A DNA stretch of 64,000 nucleotides from Mycobacterium aquaticum (GCF_002086485.1 NZ_MVHF01000001.1:248001-312000), one strand, 5' to 3'. Shown: positions 1 to 9,680, counted from the first letter of the stretch. Program-made: numbers and translations. Notes: generated from the sequence alone by a model not told the origin.

Positions 1-1708
1 GGTTCGCGCCGCGTTTCGCGAGCGCGGCGTCCAGTTGCCTGCCGGCTTCGGCGAGCCGGGTGCGCGCCTCCGGGCCGATGCTCCCGCGCCGGGTGTCGAT
101 GAAATCCGACACGGCCTTGATCCGGGACTGTGCGGTGTCGATGGCCTGGTCCAGGGCGCGCGCCAGCCGGTCGGCCGCCTCGCGCTGGGCGTGCACGCTG
201 GCCAGCAGCTGGTCGAGGTCGGCGTCGGTCTTGGTCAGCCGCGTGAAGGTGCCCAGCGGGTCGGCAGTGCCGCTGTTGCGCGCCTCATCCGCGGCCTTCA
301 TGGCGGCGTCGCGCGCGGTCGCCAGGGCCGCGGACTGCGGCGTATCCGGCTGTCCCAGAAGGGTGTTCGCCTGGTCGATGCCGGCCTGAATATCGGTGAT
401 CGCCGCGGGTAGGCCGGCGATCGCCCGGTTGATGTCGCTCGCGGCGCTGTCCACCGCGTCGAGCAGGGTGCGGGCCTGACCCAGCGCGGACTCCGCGGCC
501 CGCACGGCGTCCACGAGCGCGGTCTGGTCGGTGGCCGGACGGGACACGAGACTGCGGGCCGACGACATGTTGCGGTCGGCGAAAGCCAACCGTTCCTTGG
601 CCGCATCGACATTGCCCGCAACCGAACTCAGTGCGGCCGCATCGAACTGCTGGTGCAGCGTGTCCAACATCTGTTGTGCCGGCGTCAGACGCGCGGTCAG
701 GTCCACCACCTGCTGGGTCATGCCGTCCAGCCGGGTCGGAGCATTGATCACCAGGTCGCGTAATTGGTCGAAAGCCGTGCTCTGCGTGTCGAGTTCACGA
801 TCGGCCTTGGCGGCCGCCACGATCACGCGGGTCAACAGGTCCCGCCGCTGCAGCGGGGTCTCGGGCACCGCATCGTCGAGGATCTGCCGCACGTTGAACG
901 CCTGCGCCAGTGCGGTTTTCGCGTTGGCCACCGCACGGCTGAACGCCTCGGTCTGCTTCGGGCCGAATTCCTCTACCGCCAGCTGCAATTCGGCGTCGCT
1001 CGTGCGTACCGCGTTGTCGACGTCGACGACGATCGAGCGGGACAGTTCGTCGAGGGCCTCGAGCGGTACCGTCGCCAGGGCATTCGGATCGGTGGGGTCG
1101 ACGCGTTTGGCGGCCTCGAATTCGGCCTTGCGGCGCTTGGCCCGTCGGCGTGCCGCCCACCAGAACACCAGCCCGGCCAGCACCAGCACCACGCCGAGGG
1201 CGATCACCAATGCGGGCCACGACATGCCTGCCGCGGCTTGCGGTTCGGTGTTGAGTCGGTTGGCCGCGGCGATCGCCGCACCCGCCCAGTCGTCGCGCCG
1301 CAGCGCGGGGGTGATGCTGTTGCGCCGGATGTCGTCGGTGTCCGAGGAACTGACGTTGGTGACGGTCGATGGCACCTGGAACGCGAAGGCACGGTCCACG
1401 GTGGCCACCGCCAGCACGGCGTCGTCGTCACCGAAATCGCTCATGGTCATGGTGCGCTGGGTCCAAGCCAGCGCGTTCTGCCCTGAGAAGTCCTCGACGA
1501 AAACCACCCACAGCTTGATGCGCCGCTGGTCGTAGAGTTTGTCGAGCGCGTTCTGCACACTGGTGCGCTGCTGCGGCGAGAGCGCGCCCGCGTTGTCGGT
1601 GAGCTGGGTGGACAACCGCAGCGGCGGCTCCGCACCGGCACCCGGGGCCACCACCAGCCCGACCATCAGGACCGCGAGCAGCATGGGCAGCAGACGGGCG
1701 ATGCGCAT
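1..1708 (-). CDS. TPM-domain membrane protein, 3' end beyond window
   Basis: The frame is open from ATG at 1708 to base 1, so about 569 residues are visible and the C-terminus is missing. Residues 1-26 form a signal peptide (MRIARLLPMLLAVLMVG). A TPM-type domain follows (about 30-150, starting LTDNAGALSPQQR), then one membrane segment (about 165-182, ALVIALGVVLVLAGLVFWWA), then a long Ala/Asp-rich helical region that looks coiled-coil. It is divergent from dgt across 59 bp. This matches the position and architecture of the Rv2345 family (about 660 aa), so roughly 90 residues lie outside the window. The function of that family is not established; an envelope role is inferred from the topology. 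Confidence 0.85.
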   Translation of the reverse strand, partial: MRIARLLPMLLAVLMVGLVVAPGAGAEPPLRLSTQLTDNAGALSPQQRTSVQNALDKLYDQRRIKLWVVFVEDFSGQNALAWTQRTMTMSDFGDDDAVLAVATVDRAFAFQVPSTVTNVSSSDTDDIRRNSITPALRRDDWAGAAIAAANRLNTEPQAAAGMSWPALVIALGVVLVLAGLVFWWAARRRAKRRKAEFEAAKRVDPTDPNALATVPLEALDELSRSIVVDVDNAVRTSDAELQLAVEEFGPKQTEAFSRAVANAKTALAQAFNVRQILDDAVPETPLQRRDLLTRVIVAAAKADRELDTQSTAFDQLRDLVINAPTRLDGMTQQVVDLTARLTPAQQMLDTLHQQFDAAALSSVAGNVDAAKERLAFADRNMSSARSLVSRPATDQTALVDAVRAAESALGQARTLLDAVDSAASDINRAIAGLPAAITDIQAGIDQANTLLGQPDTPQSAALATARDAAMKAADEARNSGTADPLGTFTRLTKTDADLDQLLASVHAQREAADRLARALDQAIDTAQSRIKAVSDFIDTRRGSIGPEARTRLAEAGRQLDAALAKRGAN

Positions 1709-1767
1709 GACGGCCAATCTAATGTGCTGCACGGTATTGCTGCTGCGTCCTGGCAGACTGTGCCTCG

Positions 1768-3042
1768 GTGAACGACGACGGGTACGACCCCTACGACGAC
1801 TTCGACCGGGAACGCCTCGTGGTCGAAGCGCCAAAGGCTGCCGCGCTGCCCGGAACCGACACCGTGCACCGCACCGATTTCGCCAGGGACCGGGCCAGGG
1901 TGCTGCACAGTGCGGCCTTGCGCCGGTTGGCCGACAAGACGCAGGTGGTCGGGCCCCGTCAGAGCGAGACGCCGCGCACCCGGCTGACCCATTCTCTCGA
2001 GGTGGCCCAGATCGGGCGGGGCATGGCGATCGGGCTGGGCTGCGACCCCGACCTGGTCGACCTGGCCGGCCTCGCCCACGACATCGGCCACCCGCCGTAC
2101 GGACACAACGGCGAACGCGCGCTCGACGAGATCGCGCAGTCTTTCGGCGGGTTCGAGGGCAACGCACAGAATTTCCGCATCCTGACCCGGCTGGAACCCA
2201 AAGCCCTTGACAGTGAAGGTCGTTCGGCTGGTCTGAACCTGACTCGGGCGTCGCTGGACGCGGTCACCAAGTACCCGTGGCAGCGCTCCGGTGGGCGCAA
2301 GAAGTTCGGGTTCTACGACGACGACGCTCAAGCCGCCGCATGGGTGCGCGACGGCGCTCCCGCCGAGCGGCCCTGCCTGGAGGCGCAGGTGATGGACTGG
2401 GCCGACGACGTCGCCTACTCGGTGCACGACGTCGAGGACGGGGTGATCTCCGGGCGCATCGACCTGCGCATCCTCGCCGACGCCGACGCCGCGGCGTCGC
2501 TCGCGCAGTTGGGTGCCAAATCGTTTCCGGTGCTCAGCCATGACGACCTCTTGGCCGCCGCGGACCGCCTCTCGCGTATGCCCGTGGTCACCGGGGTGGG
2601 CAAGTACGACGGGACGTTGGCCGCGTCGGTCGCCCTCAAGCGGCTCACCAGCGAACTCGTCGGCCGGTTCGCCAACGCCGCGATCACCGAGACCCGCAAG
2701 GTCGCAGGCGACGGCCCGCTGCGACGCTTCGACACCGACCTTGCGGTTCCCGCCACGGTGCGGGCCGAGGTGGCGGTTTTGAAGATGCTGGCGCTGCAGT
2801 TCATCATGTCGGACCACCAGCACCTGCAGATCCAGACCGACCAGCGGACCCTCATCCACGAGGTCGCCCTGGCGTTGTGGGCGCAGGCCCCGGTGAGCCT
2901 CGATCCCCTCTTCGCGCCGGAGTTCATCGCAGCCGCCGACGACGGGGCCAGGCTGCGGGTGGTCATCGACCAGATCGCGTCCTACACCGAGGGCCGGCTG
3001 GAACGTGTGCACGAGGCACGCTCGCCCCGCCCGCTGGGCTGA
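1768..3042 (+). CDS. dgt: deoxyguanosinetriphosphate triphosphohydrolase
   Basis: A 424-aa cytosolic HD-superfamily enzyme that hydrolyses dGTP/dNTP to deoxynucleoside and triphosphate. The HD metal site is visible: His75 in RTRLTHSLE, His104-Asp105 in [16 protein letters not shown], and a later Asp in [13 protein letters not shown]. The GTG start at 1768 fits the family length. It directly precedes the dnaG region, as in other mycobacteria, with only the convergent hydrolase gene between; its stop abuts the stop of that gene. It shares a short divergent promoter region with the TPM gene. Confidence 0.95.
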   Translation: MNDDGYDPYDDFDRERLVVEAPKAAALPGTDTVHRTDFARDRARVLHSAALRRLADKTQVVGPRQSETPRTRLTHSLEVAQIGRGMAIGLGCDPDLVDLAGLAHDIGHPPYGHNGERALDEIAQSFGGFEGNAQNFRILTRLEPKALDSEGRSAGLNLTRASLDAVTKYPWQRSGGRKKFGFYDDDAQAAAWVRDGAPAERPCLEAQVMDWADDVAYSVHDVEDGVISGRIDLRILADADAAASLAQLGAKSFPVLSHDDLLAAADRLSRMPVVTGVGKYDGTLAASVALKRLTSELVGRFANAAITETRKVAGDGPLRRFDTDLAVPATVRAEVAVLKMLALQFIMSDHQHLQIQTDQRTLIHEVALALWAQAPVSLDPLFAPEFIAAADDGARLRVVIDQIASYTEGRLERVHEARSPRPLG

Positions 3043-3873
3043 TCAGCCGCGCAGCCGGTCCACCACGAGTTCCGGGCGGGCCCACAACAGCGCGCCACCC
3101 ACATCGGCGATGACGCTGCGCGTAGCCCCGGGGATCCTCGCGGTGAGCGTGGCACCCAGGTCCGGGGAGTGCACGGTGTCGTCGGCGCCGAACAACACGT
3201 GCACGTCGACTCCCGGGGACAGCACGTGCGCCGGCCACGGCGATGTCGCCAGCACGGTGTCGCGGGCGTAACCGGCCGCCCCTTGCGCGAAACCGTCGTC
3301 GAGGGCTTCCCGCAACGTCGCGCGAAAGCCGGGCTGGTCGTAGACGACGGCGTCCGACGCCGGATAGTCGGCCATGATCATGTCGAACAGGGCGGTCGCG
3401 GTATAGCCGCAGAGATCCTGCATCGCACCCTCGGGGTCCGCGGCGATCGCGGCGACGAACTCGCGGTGGGCCGGTGGCAGTTGTGCGGCCACCGGCGGAT
3501 GACCGAGGTCGTCGATCGGGGACACCAGCACCAGCCGAGAGGCTCGGCCGGTGGCGGCCAGAGCCAGCCCGAACGGGGCTCCCTGCGAATTGGCGACCAC
3601 AGGGACCGGGCGCCCGACGATGGTGTCGATCATGGCGGCGATATCGGCGGCCACGCTGTCGAGGGTCTTGTTCGGGTCGGCGGTGGATGCGCCGAGGCCT
3701 GGGCGGTCCACAGAGATCAGCCGGATGCCTGCCGCCTCGAGCACCTCAAGCCCGAACGCCATGCGCCTGCCGCAGCCTGCGCCGGCGATGAACACTGTCG
3801 GTTCGCCGGAGTCAGGCCCGTAGCTGGCGTAAGCCGTTCGGCGCCCGCGGGATTCGACCCAGCCCTCTTTCAT
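3043..3873 (-). CDS. alpha/beta hydrolase
   Basis: A 276-aa protein with an alpha/beta-hydrolase fold. An oxyanion-region glycine motif (FIAGAGCGRR) sits near residue 30, the nucleophile elbow is VVANSQGAPFG with Ser96, and an acidic residue lies in LFGADDTVHSPD. The C-terminal position where the family normally has the catalytic His reads DVGGALLWARPE, with no obvious His, so activity is uncertain. The gene ends against the dgt stop codon and is transcribed divergently from dnaG. The substrate cannot be inferred. Confidence 0.8.
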   Translation of the reverse strand: MKEGWVESRGRRTAYASYGPDSGEPTVFIAGAGCGRRMAFGLEVLEAAGIRLISVDRPGLGASTADPNKTLDSVAADIAAMIDTIVGRPVPVVANSQGAPFGLALAATGRASRLVLVSPIDDLGHPPVAAQLPPAHREFVAAIAADPEGAMQDLCGYTATALFDMIMADYPASDAVVYDQPGFRATLREALDDGFAQGAAGYARDTVLATSPWPAHVLSPGVDVHVLFGADDTVHSPDLGATLTARIPGATRSVIADVGGALLWARPELVVDRLRG

Positions 3874-4019
3874 GTGATCTTGTCCAGGATCGGAGGCTGC
3901 ACCCGTCCACCGAAGCGTTGTCCGCCGAATGGATCCACACCCGGGCCCCCGCCATAGCTCACGATGTCACGGTACCGGGAGCAAACCCGGTCGGTCGCCG
4001 GGAAAACGCCGCATAGACT

Positions 4020-5924
4020 ATGCCGGTGGCCGGCCGGATTCCTGATCGCGATATCGCGGCCATCCGTGAAAAAATCCGCATCGAAGACGTCGTCGGCGAC
4101 TACGTCCAACTGCGCCGCGCGGGTGCGGATTCGCTCAAAGGCCTGTGCCCGTTCCACGACGAGAAGTCGCCGTCGTTCCATGTCAGGCCCAATCACGGTC
4201 ACTTCCACTGCTTCGGCTGCGGCGAGGGCGGTGACGTGTACGCCTTCATCCAGAAGATCGAGCACGTCAGCTTCGTCGAAGCCGTCGAGCTGCTCGCCGA
4301 TCGCGTCGGCTACACCGTCACCTACACCGGTTCGTCCACGACCAACGTGCAGCGCGACCGGGGCAGCCGCAGTCGGCTGCTGGCCGCCAACGCCGCCGCG
4401 CAGGAGTTCTACGCCGAAGAGCTGAAGTCCGACGAGGCCGCCGAGGCGCGCAAGTATCTGACCGAGCGCAACTTCGATGCCGCTGCGGCCGCACAGTTCG
4501 GCTGCGGGTTTGCCCCGTCAGGTTGGGACAAGCTGACAAAGCACTTGCTGCGCAAGGGTTTCGAGTTCAAGGAGCTCGAAGCGGCCGGGCTGAGCCGGGA
4601 AGGCAAACGCGGTCCGATGGACCGCTTCCACCGGCGGCTGCTGTGGCCCATCCGGGTGTCGTCTGGGGAGACCATCGGGTTCGGCGCACGCCGGTTGTTC
4701 GACGACGATCAGAACCAGGCGAAGTACGTCAACACCCCCGAAACCGTGCTCTACAAGAAGTCGCAGGTTCTCTTTGGGCTCGATCGGGCCAAACGCGACA
4801 TCGCCAAGGGGCATCAGGCCGTCGTCGTCGAGGGCTACACCGACGTGATGGCCATGCACCTGGCCGGCGTCACCACCGCGGTGGCCTCGTGTGGCACCGC
4901 GTTCGGTGACCAGCACCTGTCCATGCTGAGACGACTCATGATGGACGACAACTTCTTTCGCGGCGAGCTGATCTACGTGTTCGACGGCGACGCGGCCGGG
5001 CGGGCCGCAGCGGTCAAGGCGTTCGAGGGCGAGCAGAACCTCTCGGGGCAGTCGTTCGTGGCAGTGGCTGCCGACGGGATGGACCCCTGCGATCTGCGGC
5101 TGCGCTCAGGTGACGGCGCCCTGCGGGATCTCGTGGCGCGGCGAACCCCGTTGTTCGAGTTCGTCATTCGCAGTGCGCTCGCCGAACACGACCTCGACAG
5201 CGCTGAGGGGCGCGTGGGTGCGCTGCGCCGGTGTGTGCCGATGCTGGGCCGGATCAAAGACCCCACGCTGCGTGACGAGTACGCCCGCCAGCTGGCCGGC
5301 TGGGTCGGTTGGGACGACGTGGCCCAGGTCATCCGTCGGGTTCGGGAGGAAGCCGGCCGCCCGGCGCGCCGTGACGATCGTCGGACCCCGGAACCGCAGG
5401 AGCGTCCGAAAGCGCCACCCGTGCAACGGCCCAACCCCACGGACCCGACGCTGTGGCCGCAGCGTGAGGCGCTCAAGGCCGGGTTGCAGTACCCGGGCTT
5501 CGCCGGGCCGGTGTTCGACTCGCTGACCGTGGAGAGCTTCACTCATCCGGGCTACGCCGCGGTGCGGGCCGCGATCGAGGCGGCCGGCGGTACGGCGGCC
5601 GGGCTCTCGGGTGCGCAGTGGATCGAGGTTGTCCGCGAGCAGACCACCTCGCCTGCGGCGGCCAGCCTGGTCAACGAGCTGGGCGTGGAGGCCATCAACG
5701 TCGAGGACGACGAGCAGTTGCCGCGCTACATCGGCAGCGTGCTGGCCCGCCTGCAGGAGGTGTGGGTCGGACGGCAGATCGCCGAGGTCAAATCCAAGCT
5801 GCAGCGCATGTCGCCGGTCGAACAGGGTGATGAATACCACGCTTTGTTCGGTGACCTGGTGGCGATGGAGTCGTACCGCCGCAGCCTGCTGGAACAGGCC
5901 AGTGGTGACGACCTGACTGCGTGA
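4020..5924 (+). CDS. dnaG: DNA primase
   Basis: A 634-aa replication primase that makes RNA primers at the fork. The N-terminal CHC2 zinc finger has Cys43, His46, Cys64 and Cys67 (LCPFHDEKSPSFH, HFHCFGCGEGG). The TOPRIM catalytic core has the metal-binding motifs VVVEGYTDVMA and YVFDGDAAGR. The C-terminal helicase-interaction region follows a Pro-rich linker at about 445-480. ATG at 4020 and GTG at 4026 (two codons later) are both plausible starts. Length is normal for actinobacterial DnaG. Confidence 0.97.
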   Translation: MPVAGRIPDRDIAAIREKIRIEDVVGDYVQLRRAGADSLKGLCPFHDEKSPSFHVRPNHGHFHCFGCGEGGDVYAFIQKIEHVSFVEAVELLADRVGYTVTYTGSSTTNVQRDRGSRSRLLAANAAAQEFYAEELKSDEAAEARKYLTERNFDAAAAAQFGCGFAPSGWDKLTKHLLRKGFEFKELEAAGLSREGKRGPMDRFHRRLLWPIRVSSGETIGFGARRLFDDDQNQAKYVNTPETVLYKKSQVLFGLDRAKRDIAKGHQAVVVEGYTDVMAMHLAGVTTAVASCGTAFGDQHLSMLRRLMMDDNFFRGELIYVFDGDAAGRAAAVKAFEGEQNLSGQSFVAVAADGMDPCDLRLRSGDGALRDLVARRTPLFEFVIRSALAEHDLDSAEGRVGALRRCVPMLGRIKDPTLRDEYARQLAGWVGWDDVAQVIRRVREEAGRPARRDDRRTPEPQERPKAPPVQRPNPTDPTLWPQREALKAGLQYPGFAGPVFDSLTVESFTHPGYAAVRAAIEAAGGTAAGLSGAQWIEVVREQTTSPAAASLVNELGVEAINVEDDEQLPRYIGSVLARLQEVWVGRQIAEVKSKLQRMSPVEQGDEYHALFGDLVAMESYRRSLLEQASGDDLTA

Positions 5925-5987
5925 TTGCTCACATCACGATATGGTGAACCCGCTGTCGACCTGGACGACGCGAGAAAGGCAACTCTG

Positions 5988-6281
5988 GTGACATTGATCA
6001 GCACCCGCACGCGGCGGTTCGTCGCGGTCGGCGCATTTGTGGCGGCCGGGGTCGCCTCGGTGGCCGCCCCGGCATTCATGAGCCAGCAGACCGTCACGGC
6101 GGGGCCGGCCTGCCTGGCCTGGTTCGGCAACAAGGACGACGGCAAGTGCCTGTCGTACTCCAACAACGGCAACGGCTATGCCCCGTCGTTCTCGATCGGC
6201 CCGCAGGGCACCGGTCAGAACGGCGGCCTGACCACCGGCCCGCTGCTGCCCGGCCAGACCATCAATCAGGGCATCGGCTAA
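5988..6281 (+). CDS. small secreted protein, Rv2342-like
   Basis: A 97-aa protein from GTG 5988, chosen because GAAAGG lies just upstream; the frame stays open back to 5925. A hydrophobic signal segment (FVAVGAFVAAGVASVAAPAF) precedes a short mature region with two cysteines (GPACLAWFGNKDDGKC) and a Gly/Asn-rich tail. It follows dnaG by 63 bp in the same direction, the position of Rv2342 in M. tuberculosis. The function is unknown. A strong hairpin lies 22 bp past its stop codon. Confidence 0.75.
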   Translation: MTLISTRTRRFVAVGAFVAAGVASVAAPAFMSQQTVTAGPACLAWFGNKDDGKCLSYSNNGNGYAPSFSIGPQGTGQNGGLTTGPLLPGQTINQGIG

Positions 6282-6545
6282 CTACCGGGCCCGTTTCGCC
6301 CTCGAAACGTCGGTGTTCTCCATGGAGAGCACCGACGTTTCTGCGTCTATCGGGGTCATCGTCACGAACTGCGGGTCCGGGGACACGCGCTTGGCGATGG
6401 TGCGACGGCCGGCGTCGAGCACGGCCTTGGTCGCGGGGTTGCCGGTTACCGCGCGATAGGTGCTGGCGATCTGCTCGTAGCGGCGTCGGCCCGCCTTGGC
6501 GCCCAGTACGTAGCCGACGGCGATCACGGCGGCATAGCGGATCAC
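6282..6545 (-). CDS. small membrane-associated protein, unknown function
   Basis: An 87-aa protein from GTG 6545, preceded by GGAGG at ideal spacing; the frame also has an ATG at 6596 with no ribosome-binding site. The N-terminus is a single hydrophobic segment (YAAVIAVGYVLGAKAGRRR) followed by a basic region, resembling the short YtxH-like proteins of actinobacteria. The rest is a helical cytoplasmic tail. It is convergent with the preceding secreted protein and its 3' end carries a 17-bp hairpin. Confidence 0.65.
   Translation of the reverse strand: MIRYAAVIAVGYVLGAKAGRRRYEQIASTYRAVTGNPATKAVLDAGRRTIAKRVSPDPQFVTMTPIDAETSVLSMENTDVSRAKRAR
6304..6341. terminator. 17-bp hairpin, probable terminator inside a convergent gene
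   Basis: Arms 6305-6321 and 6324-6340 pair over 17 positions with one mismatch, a 2-nt loop and an extra closing G-C pair. It lies just past the stop at 6281 of the plus-strand gene, within the last codons of the minus-strand gene. TTTCTG follows on the plus strand. Termination of the dnaG-side transcript is the likely role. Confidence 0.5.
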
Positions 6546-6705
6546 GGCGTTCCTCCCAGACGGCGAATATGTGCTTCCATCCTGCCTCACCGCCACGCCG
6601 ACGCGCCCGTCTGGGAGCGCATTGGCGGCAGCGGCGGTCCGTACGCTAGAGTCAACGCTCGGCCCGCACGGAGCACGCTCCGCGCGGACTTAACGCAGAA
6701 GATAG

Positions 6706-6778
6706 TCCCCTGTAGCTCAATTGGCAGAGCTCCCGACTGTTAATCGGGCGGTTGATGGTTCGAGTCCATCCGGGGGAG
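6706..6778 (+). tRNA. asnT: tRNA-Asn (GTT)
   Basis: A 73-nt cloverleaf. The acceptor stem TCCCCTG pairs with CGGGGGA, the D stem is GCTC/GAGC, the anticodon stem is CCCGA/TCGGG with loop CTGTTAA (anticodon GTT at 6739-6741), and the T arm is GATGG-TTCGAGT-CCATC. The discriminator is G and CCA is not encoded. It occupies the same place as asnT downstream of dnaG in other mycobacteria. Confidence 0.95.
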
Positions 6779-6788
6779 CAACCACGCC

Positions 6789-7103
6789 CTACTTCTTGCC
6801 CTGCTGCTGTTGCCGGGCAGCTTGGGCGAGTGCTTCCACCAACGGATTAGCCGCCGACGCCAGCGCCTGCCGTTCCTCGTCGGTGAGTTGATAGAAGGTC
6901 CACACGCCCCACGCCGCCGGTCGGATGTACACCGTGACCTCTTGGCGGGTGTTGTTCTGCAGGACGGCCGGCACGGGCACAGCGCGGTCCAGGGTCGCGG
7001 CGCTGGCCAATTCTTCGGCGATCTTGTCGACGTCAGCCGACTCCTGCAGTTGGTACAGCACAGCCTTGTTGAATGGTCCTTCCATGGCGAGGAACCAGGC
7101 CAT
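6789..7103 (-). CDS. small cytosolic protein, unknown function
   Basis: A 104-aa protein from ATG 7103 with GAAGGAGA just upstream; the frame stays open back to 7184. It starts MAWFLAMEGPFNKAVLYQL, has a central region with WGVWTFYQLTDEERQAL and ends in a Gln-rich tail (ARQQQQGKK). There is no signal peptide or membrane segment. It lies between tRNA-Asn and the divergent lipoprotein gene. I do not recognise a family. Confidence 0.7.
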   Translation of the reverse strand: MAWFLAMEGPFNKAVLYQLQESADVDKIAEELASAATLDRAVPVPAVLQNNTRQEVTVYIRPAAWGVWTFYQLTDEERQALASAANPLVEALAQAARQQQQGKK

Positions 7104-7233
7104 CAGCGTCTCCTTCGGTCGGGGTCGGGCGTCACTGTAAGGGATCAGCCCTCTCAGAAGGCCGGTATTCCGGTACGCGCGCACCAGGACGGCGCGCCCC
7201 CAGGAACTGTCCAGGGTTCGCTAGGCTCGTGGC

Positions 7234-7728
7234 GTGCACCCTCGGCTGATCGCCATCGCCACGTTCGTCGGGCTCGTCGCGGCCGGTTGCGGCTGGAGCC
7301 CGTCCTCGGCGCCGCCGCCGAAACCGGACACCTGCAAACCGACGGACGGCCCAAGTGCCGACACTGTCGCCCAAGCGATCGCCAGCCTGCCCAATCCCGA
7401 AGCCGGGGCGCAGTGGACTCAGGTCAGGGACGGCCACACCGGCAACTGCCGGCTGTACTGGGTGCAGGTGGGCCAGAAGAACCCGCAGCCCAACAGCGTC
7501 GGCCAGTTGCTGTTCTTCGACCGGCAGACGCCGCTGGGCCCGGCGACCCCGCAGCCGCGCCCGTACATCAACGTGGTGACCAACGCCGACGACAGCGTGG
7601 TGGTCAACTACCAGTGGCAGCAAGGGCAGGACTCGCCCAAGGCGCCCACCGGTATCGCAACGGTGCGGTTCCGGATCGGTGACGACGGCAAGCTGCAGGC
7701 TGTCGACCCGCTGCCGCCCAGCCCTTAG
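7234..7728 (+). CDS. LppP/LprE-type lipoprotein
   Basis: A 164-aa protein from GTG 7234. The signal peptide ends in a lipobox with Cys19 (VGLVAAGCGWS), so it should be lipid-anchored to the outer face of the membrane. The mature part has Cys34 and a second cysteine (TGNCRLYWVQVG), a pair typical of the LppP/LprE family, and a conserved LLFFDRQTPLG stretch. The stop overlaps the stop of the convergent acyl-CoA oxidase-like gene. The family role is unknown. Confidence 0.8.
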   Translation: MHPRLIAIATFVGLVAAGCGWSPSSAPPPKPDTCKPTDGPSADTVAQAIASLPNPEAGAQWTQVRDGHTGNCRLYWVQVGQKNPQPNSVGQLLFFDRQTPLGPATPQPRPYINVVTNADDSVVVNYQWQQGQDSPKAPTGIATVRFRIGDDGKLQAVDPLPPSP

Positions 7729-9647
7729 CCGTTGACCAGTTCGGCCGGATCGAGCATTGCCGCGTAACGCAATTGCTCGGGGATGCCGAAGCCGTCGACG
7801 AGGGTTTCGACGTGCGGCCGCAACGTGCGGCAGCGCTCGTTGATGCCCCGGGTGACGGCCTTGGCCCGTTCGGTGGACAGATACCGGTGTTCCATGAACC
7901 AGGCCTTGTCGTCCTCGATGACCGACAGCGCGTACAGGTCGCAGACGTCTTCGAGCAGTTCGCGCGCGGTGTCGTCCTCGCATGCCGCGATGCCTGCGAC
8001 GAACGCCTCCAGGATGATGCGGTCGATGTGCGCCGACGCGGCGTGCAGCACGTGGTCCTGCACGGCATTGAACGCGTCGAAGGCACTCATCTCCTTGGCC
8101 TTGCCCTGCAACCGCCGGGCGACCGTCGACAACAGGTACTCCTCGCGGTCCTCGAACATCTTGACCTGGGTGCCGCGGTTGAACAGGCTGCCTTCCTCCT
8201 CGTTGTCCTGGCGGCTGTCCAGCACGGTCTGGATGATGGTCTCGGCCGAGGTGCGTTTGAGGACGCGCTCGCCGGCGAAGTTGGCGGCGAACCGCACCCA
8301 TTCCACCGGGCTCATGCCCTTGATGTCGTCGGCATATGCGGTCAGGAGCTCCTTGGCCACCAACTGGGTCAGCACGTGGTTGTCACCCTCGAATGTGGTG
8401 AATACATCGGTGTCGGCCCGCAGTGCGATCAGCCGGTTCTCGGCGAGATAGCCTGCGCCGCCACATGCTTCGCGTGCTTCCTGGATGGCCTTGCTGGCGT
8501 GCCAGGTGTTGGCGGCCTTCAGTCCCGCCGCGCGGGCCTCCAGTTCGCGCTGTTCCTCGGCGTCCGGATTGTCCGAGGTCTGCAGGTCGTGGCACTTGGC
8601 CACCAATTCGTTCTGCGCGAACTGCAGTGCATAGGATTTGGCGATCAGCGGCAACAGTCGGCGTTGGTGCACCAGGTAGTCCATGATCAGCACTTCGTTG
8701 TCGCTCTTGGGTGCTTCGAACTGCCTGCGCTGCAACGCATATCGCGTGGCGATGTCCAGAGCGACGCGGGCCGCCGCTGCGGCGCTGCCGCCGACGGTGA
8801 CGCGGCCGCGGATCAGCGTGCCGAGCATGGTGAAGAAGCGGCGGCCGGGGTTTTCGATCGGTGAGCTGTAGGTGCCGTCGGGCGCGACGTCGGCGTAGCG
8901 GTTGAGCAGGTTCTCCCGCGGTACCCGCACGTGGTCGAACACGATGCGGCCGTTGTCGACGCCAGGCAGCCCGCCTTTGTAGTGGCAGTCCGAGGTCGTC
9001 ACCCCGGGCATGTCGTTGCCCATGTCGTCACGGATCGGCACCACCAGGCAGTGCACGCCGTGGTTGACCCCGTCGGGCGTGATGAGCTGTGCGAAAACTG
9101 CTGCTACACGGGCGGTTTCGGCCGCTCCGCCGATGTAGTCCTTACGCGCTGTCGGGGTCGGGGAGTGGATCACGAACTCTTCGGTCGCGGGATCGTAGGT
9201 GGCCGTGGTCTCCAGGGATTGCACGTCGCTGCCGTGTCCGGTCTCGGTCATGGCGAAACAACCGAGCAGGTCGAGGTCGATGAGGCGCCGGACGTAGGCC
9301 TTGTGGTGGCGCTCGGTGCCGAGGTTCTCGATGGCACCGCCGAACAGGCCCCACTGCACGCCGGCCTTGACCATGAGGGACAGGTCGGACATGGCGAGCA
9401 TCTCGATGCTGCTGATCGCGGCGCCGACGTCGCCGTTGCCGCCGTGCTCTTTACGGAACCCGTCTTCCGCGGCGCCGGCTGCGGCCATGATCTTGAGTTG
9501 CGCGGCGACCTTGGCCCGGGCGATGGCGGTGTTCGGCGTGTAATGCGGCCGGAACTTCTCGTCCGACAGATTGGTCCGCATGGCGTTTTTGGTGTCTCGC
9601 CAGCGTCCGTCCAGCGTGTTTCGCAGATGCTCGGCAGTGGAGGTCAT
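7725..9647 (-). CDS. acyl-CoA oxidase/dehydrogenase family enzyme
   Basis: A 640-aa flavoprotein from ATG 9647, longer than ordinary acyl-CoA dehydrogenases (about 400 aa) and close to peroxisomal-type acyl-CoA oxidases. FAD/substrate motifs are clear: GCFAMTETGHGSDVQ, the core RRQFEAP, then EACGGAGYLAENR and FTTFEGDNHVLTQ. It probably carries out the first oxidation step of a fatty-acyl-CoA. The extra C-terminal alpha domain (about 430-640) matches the ACOX layout. Whether oxygen or ETF accepts the electrons cannot be decided from sequence. Confidence 0.88.
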   Translation of the reverse strand: MTSTAEHLRNTLDGRWRDTKNAMRTNLSDEKFRPHYTPNTAIARAKVAAQLKIMAAAGAAEDGFRKEHGGNGDVGAAISSIEMLAMSDLSLMVKAGVQWGLFGGAIENLGTERHHKAYVRRLIDLDLLGCFAMTETGHGSDVQSLETTATYDPATEEFVIHSPTPTARKDYIGGAAETARVAAVFAQLITPDGVNHGVHCLVVPIRDDMGNDMPGVTTSDCHYKGGLPGVDNGRIVFDHVRVPRENLLNRYADVAPDGTYSSPIENPGRRFFTMLGTLIRGRVTVGGSAAAAARVALDIATRYALQRRQFEAPKSDNEVLIMDYLVHQRRLLPLIAKSYALQFAQNELVAKCHDLQTSDNPDAEEQRELEARAAGLKAANTWHASKAIQEAREACGGAGYLAENRLIALRADTDVFTTFEGDNHVLTQLVAKELLTAYADDIKGMSPVEWVRFAANFAGERVLKRTSAETIIQTVLDSRQDNEEEGSLFNRGTQVKMFEDREEYLLSTVARRLQGKAKEMSAFDAFNAVQDHVLHAASAHIDRIILEAFVAGIAACEDDTARELLEDVCDLYALSVIEDDKAWFMEHRYLSTERAKAVTRGINERCRTLRPHVETLVDGFGIPEQLRYAAMLDPAELVNG

Positions 9648-9680
9648 ACCCGACGGTAGCGCGTGAGCCCCCGGTGGATC

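Noticed and set aside
531..1535. Long plus-strand open frame (334 aa) opposite the TPM gene
   Set aside because: It is a shadow of the minus-strand TPM gene; its composition (Ser/Arg/Ala) and lack of motifs mark it as non-coding.
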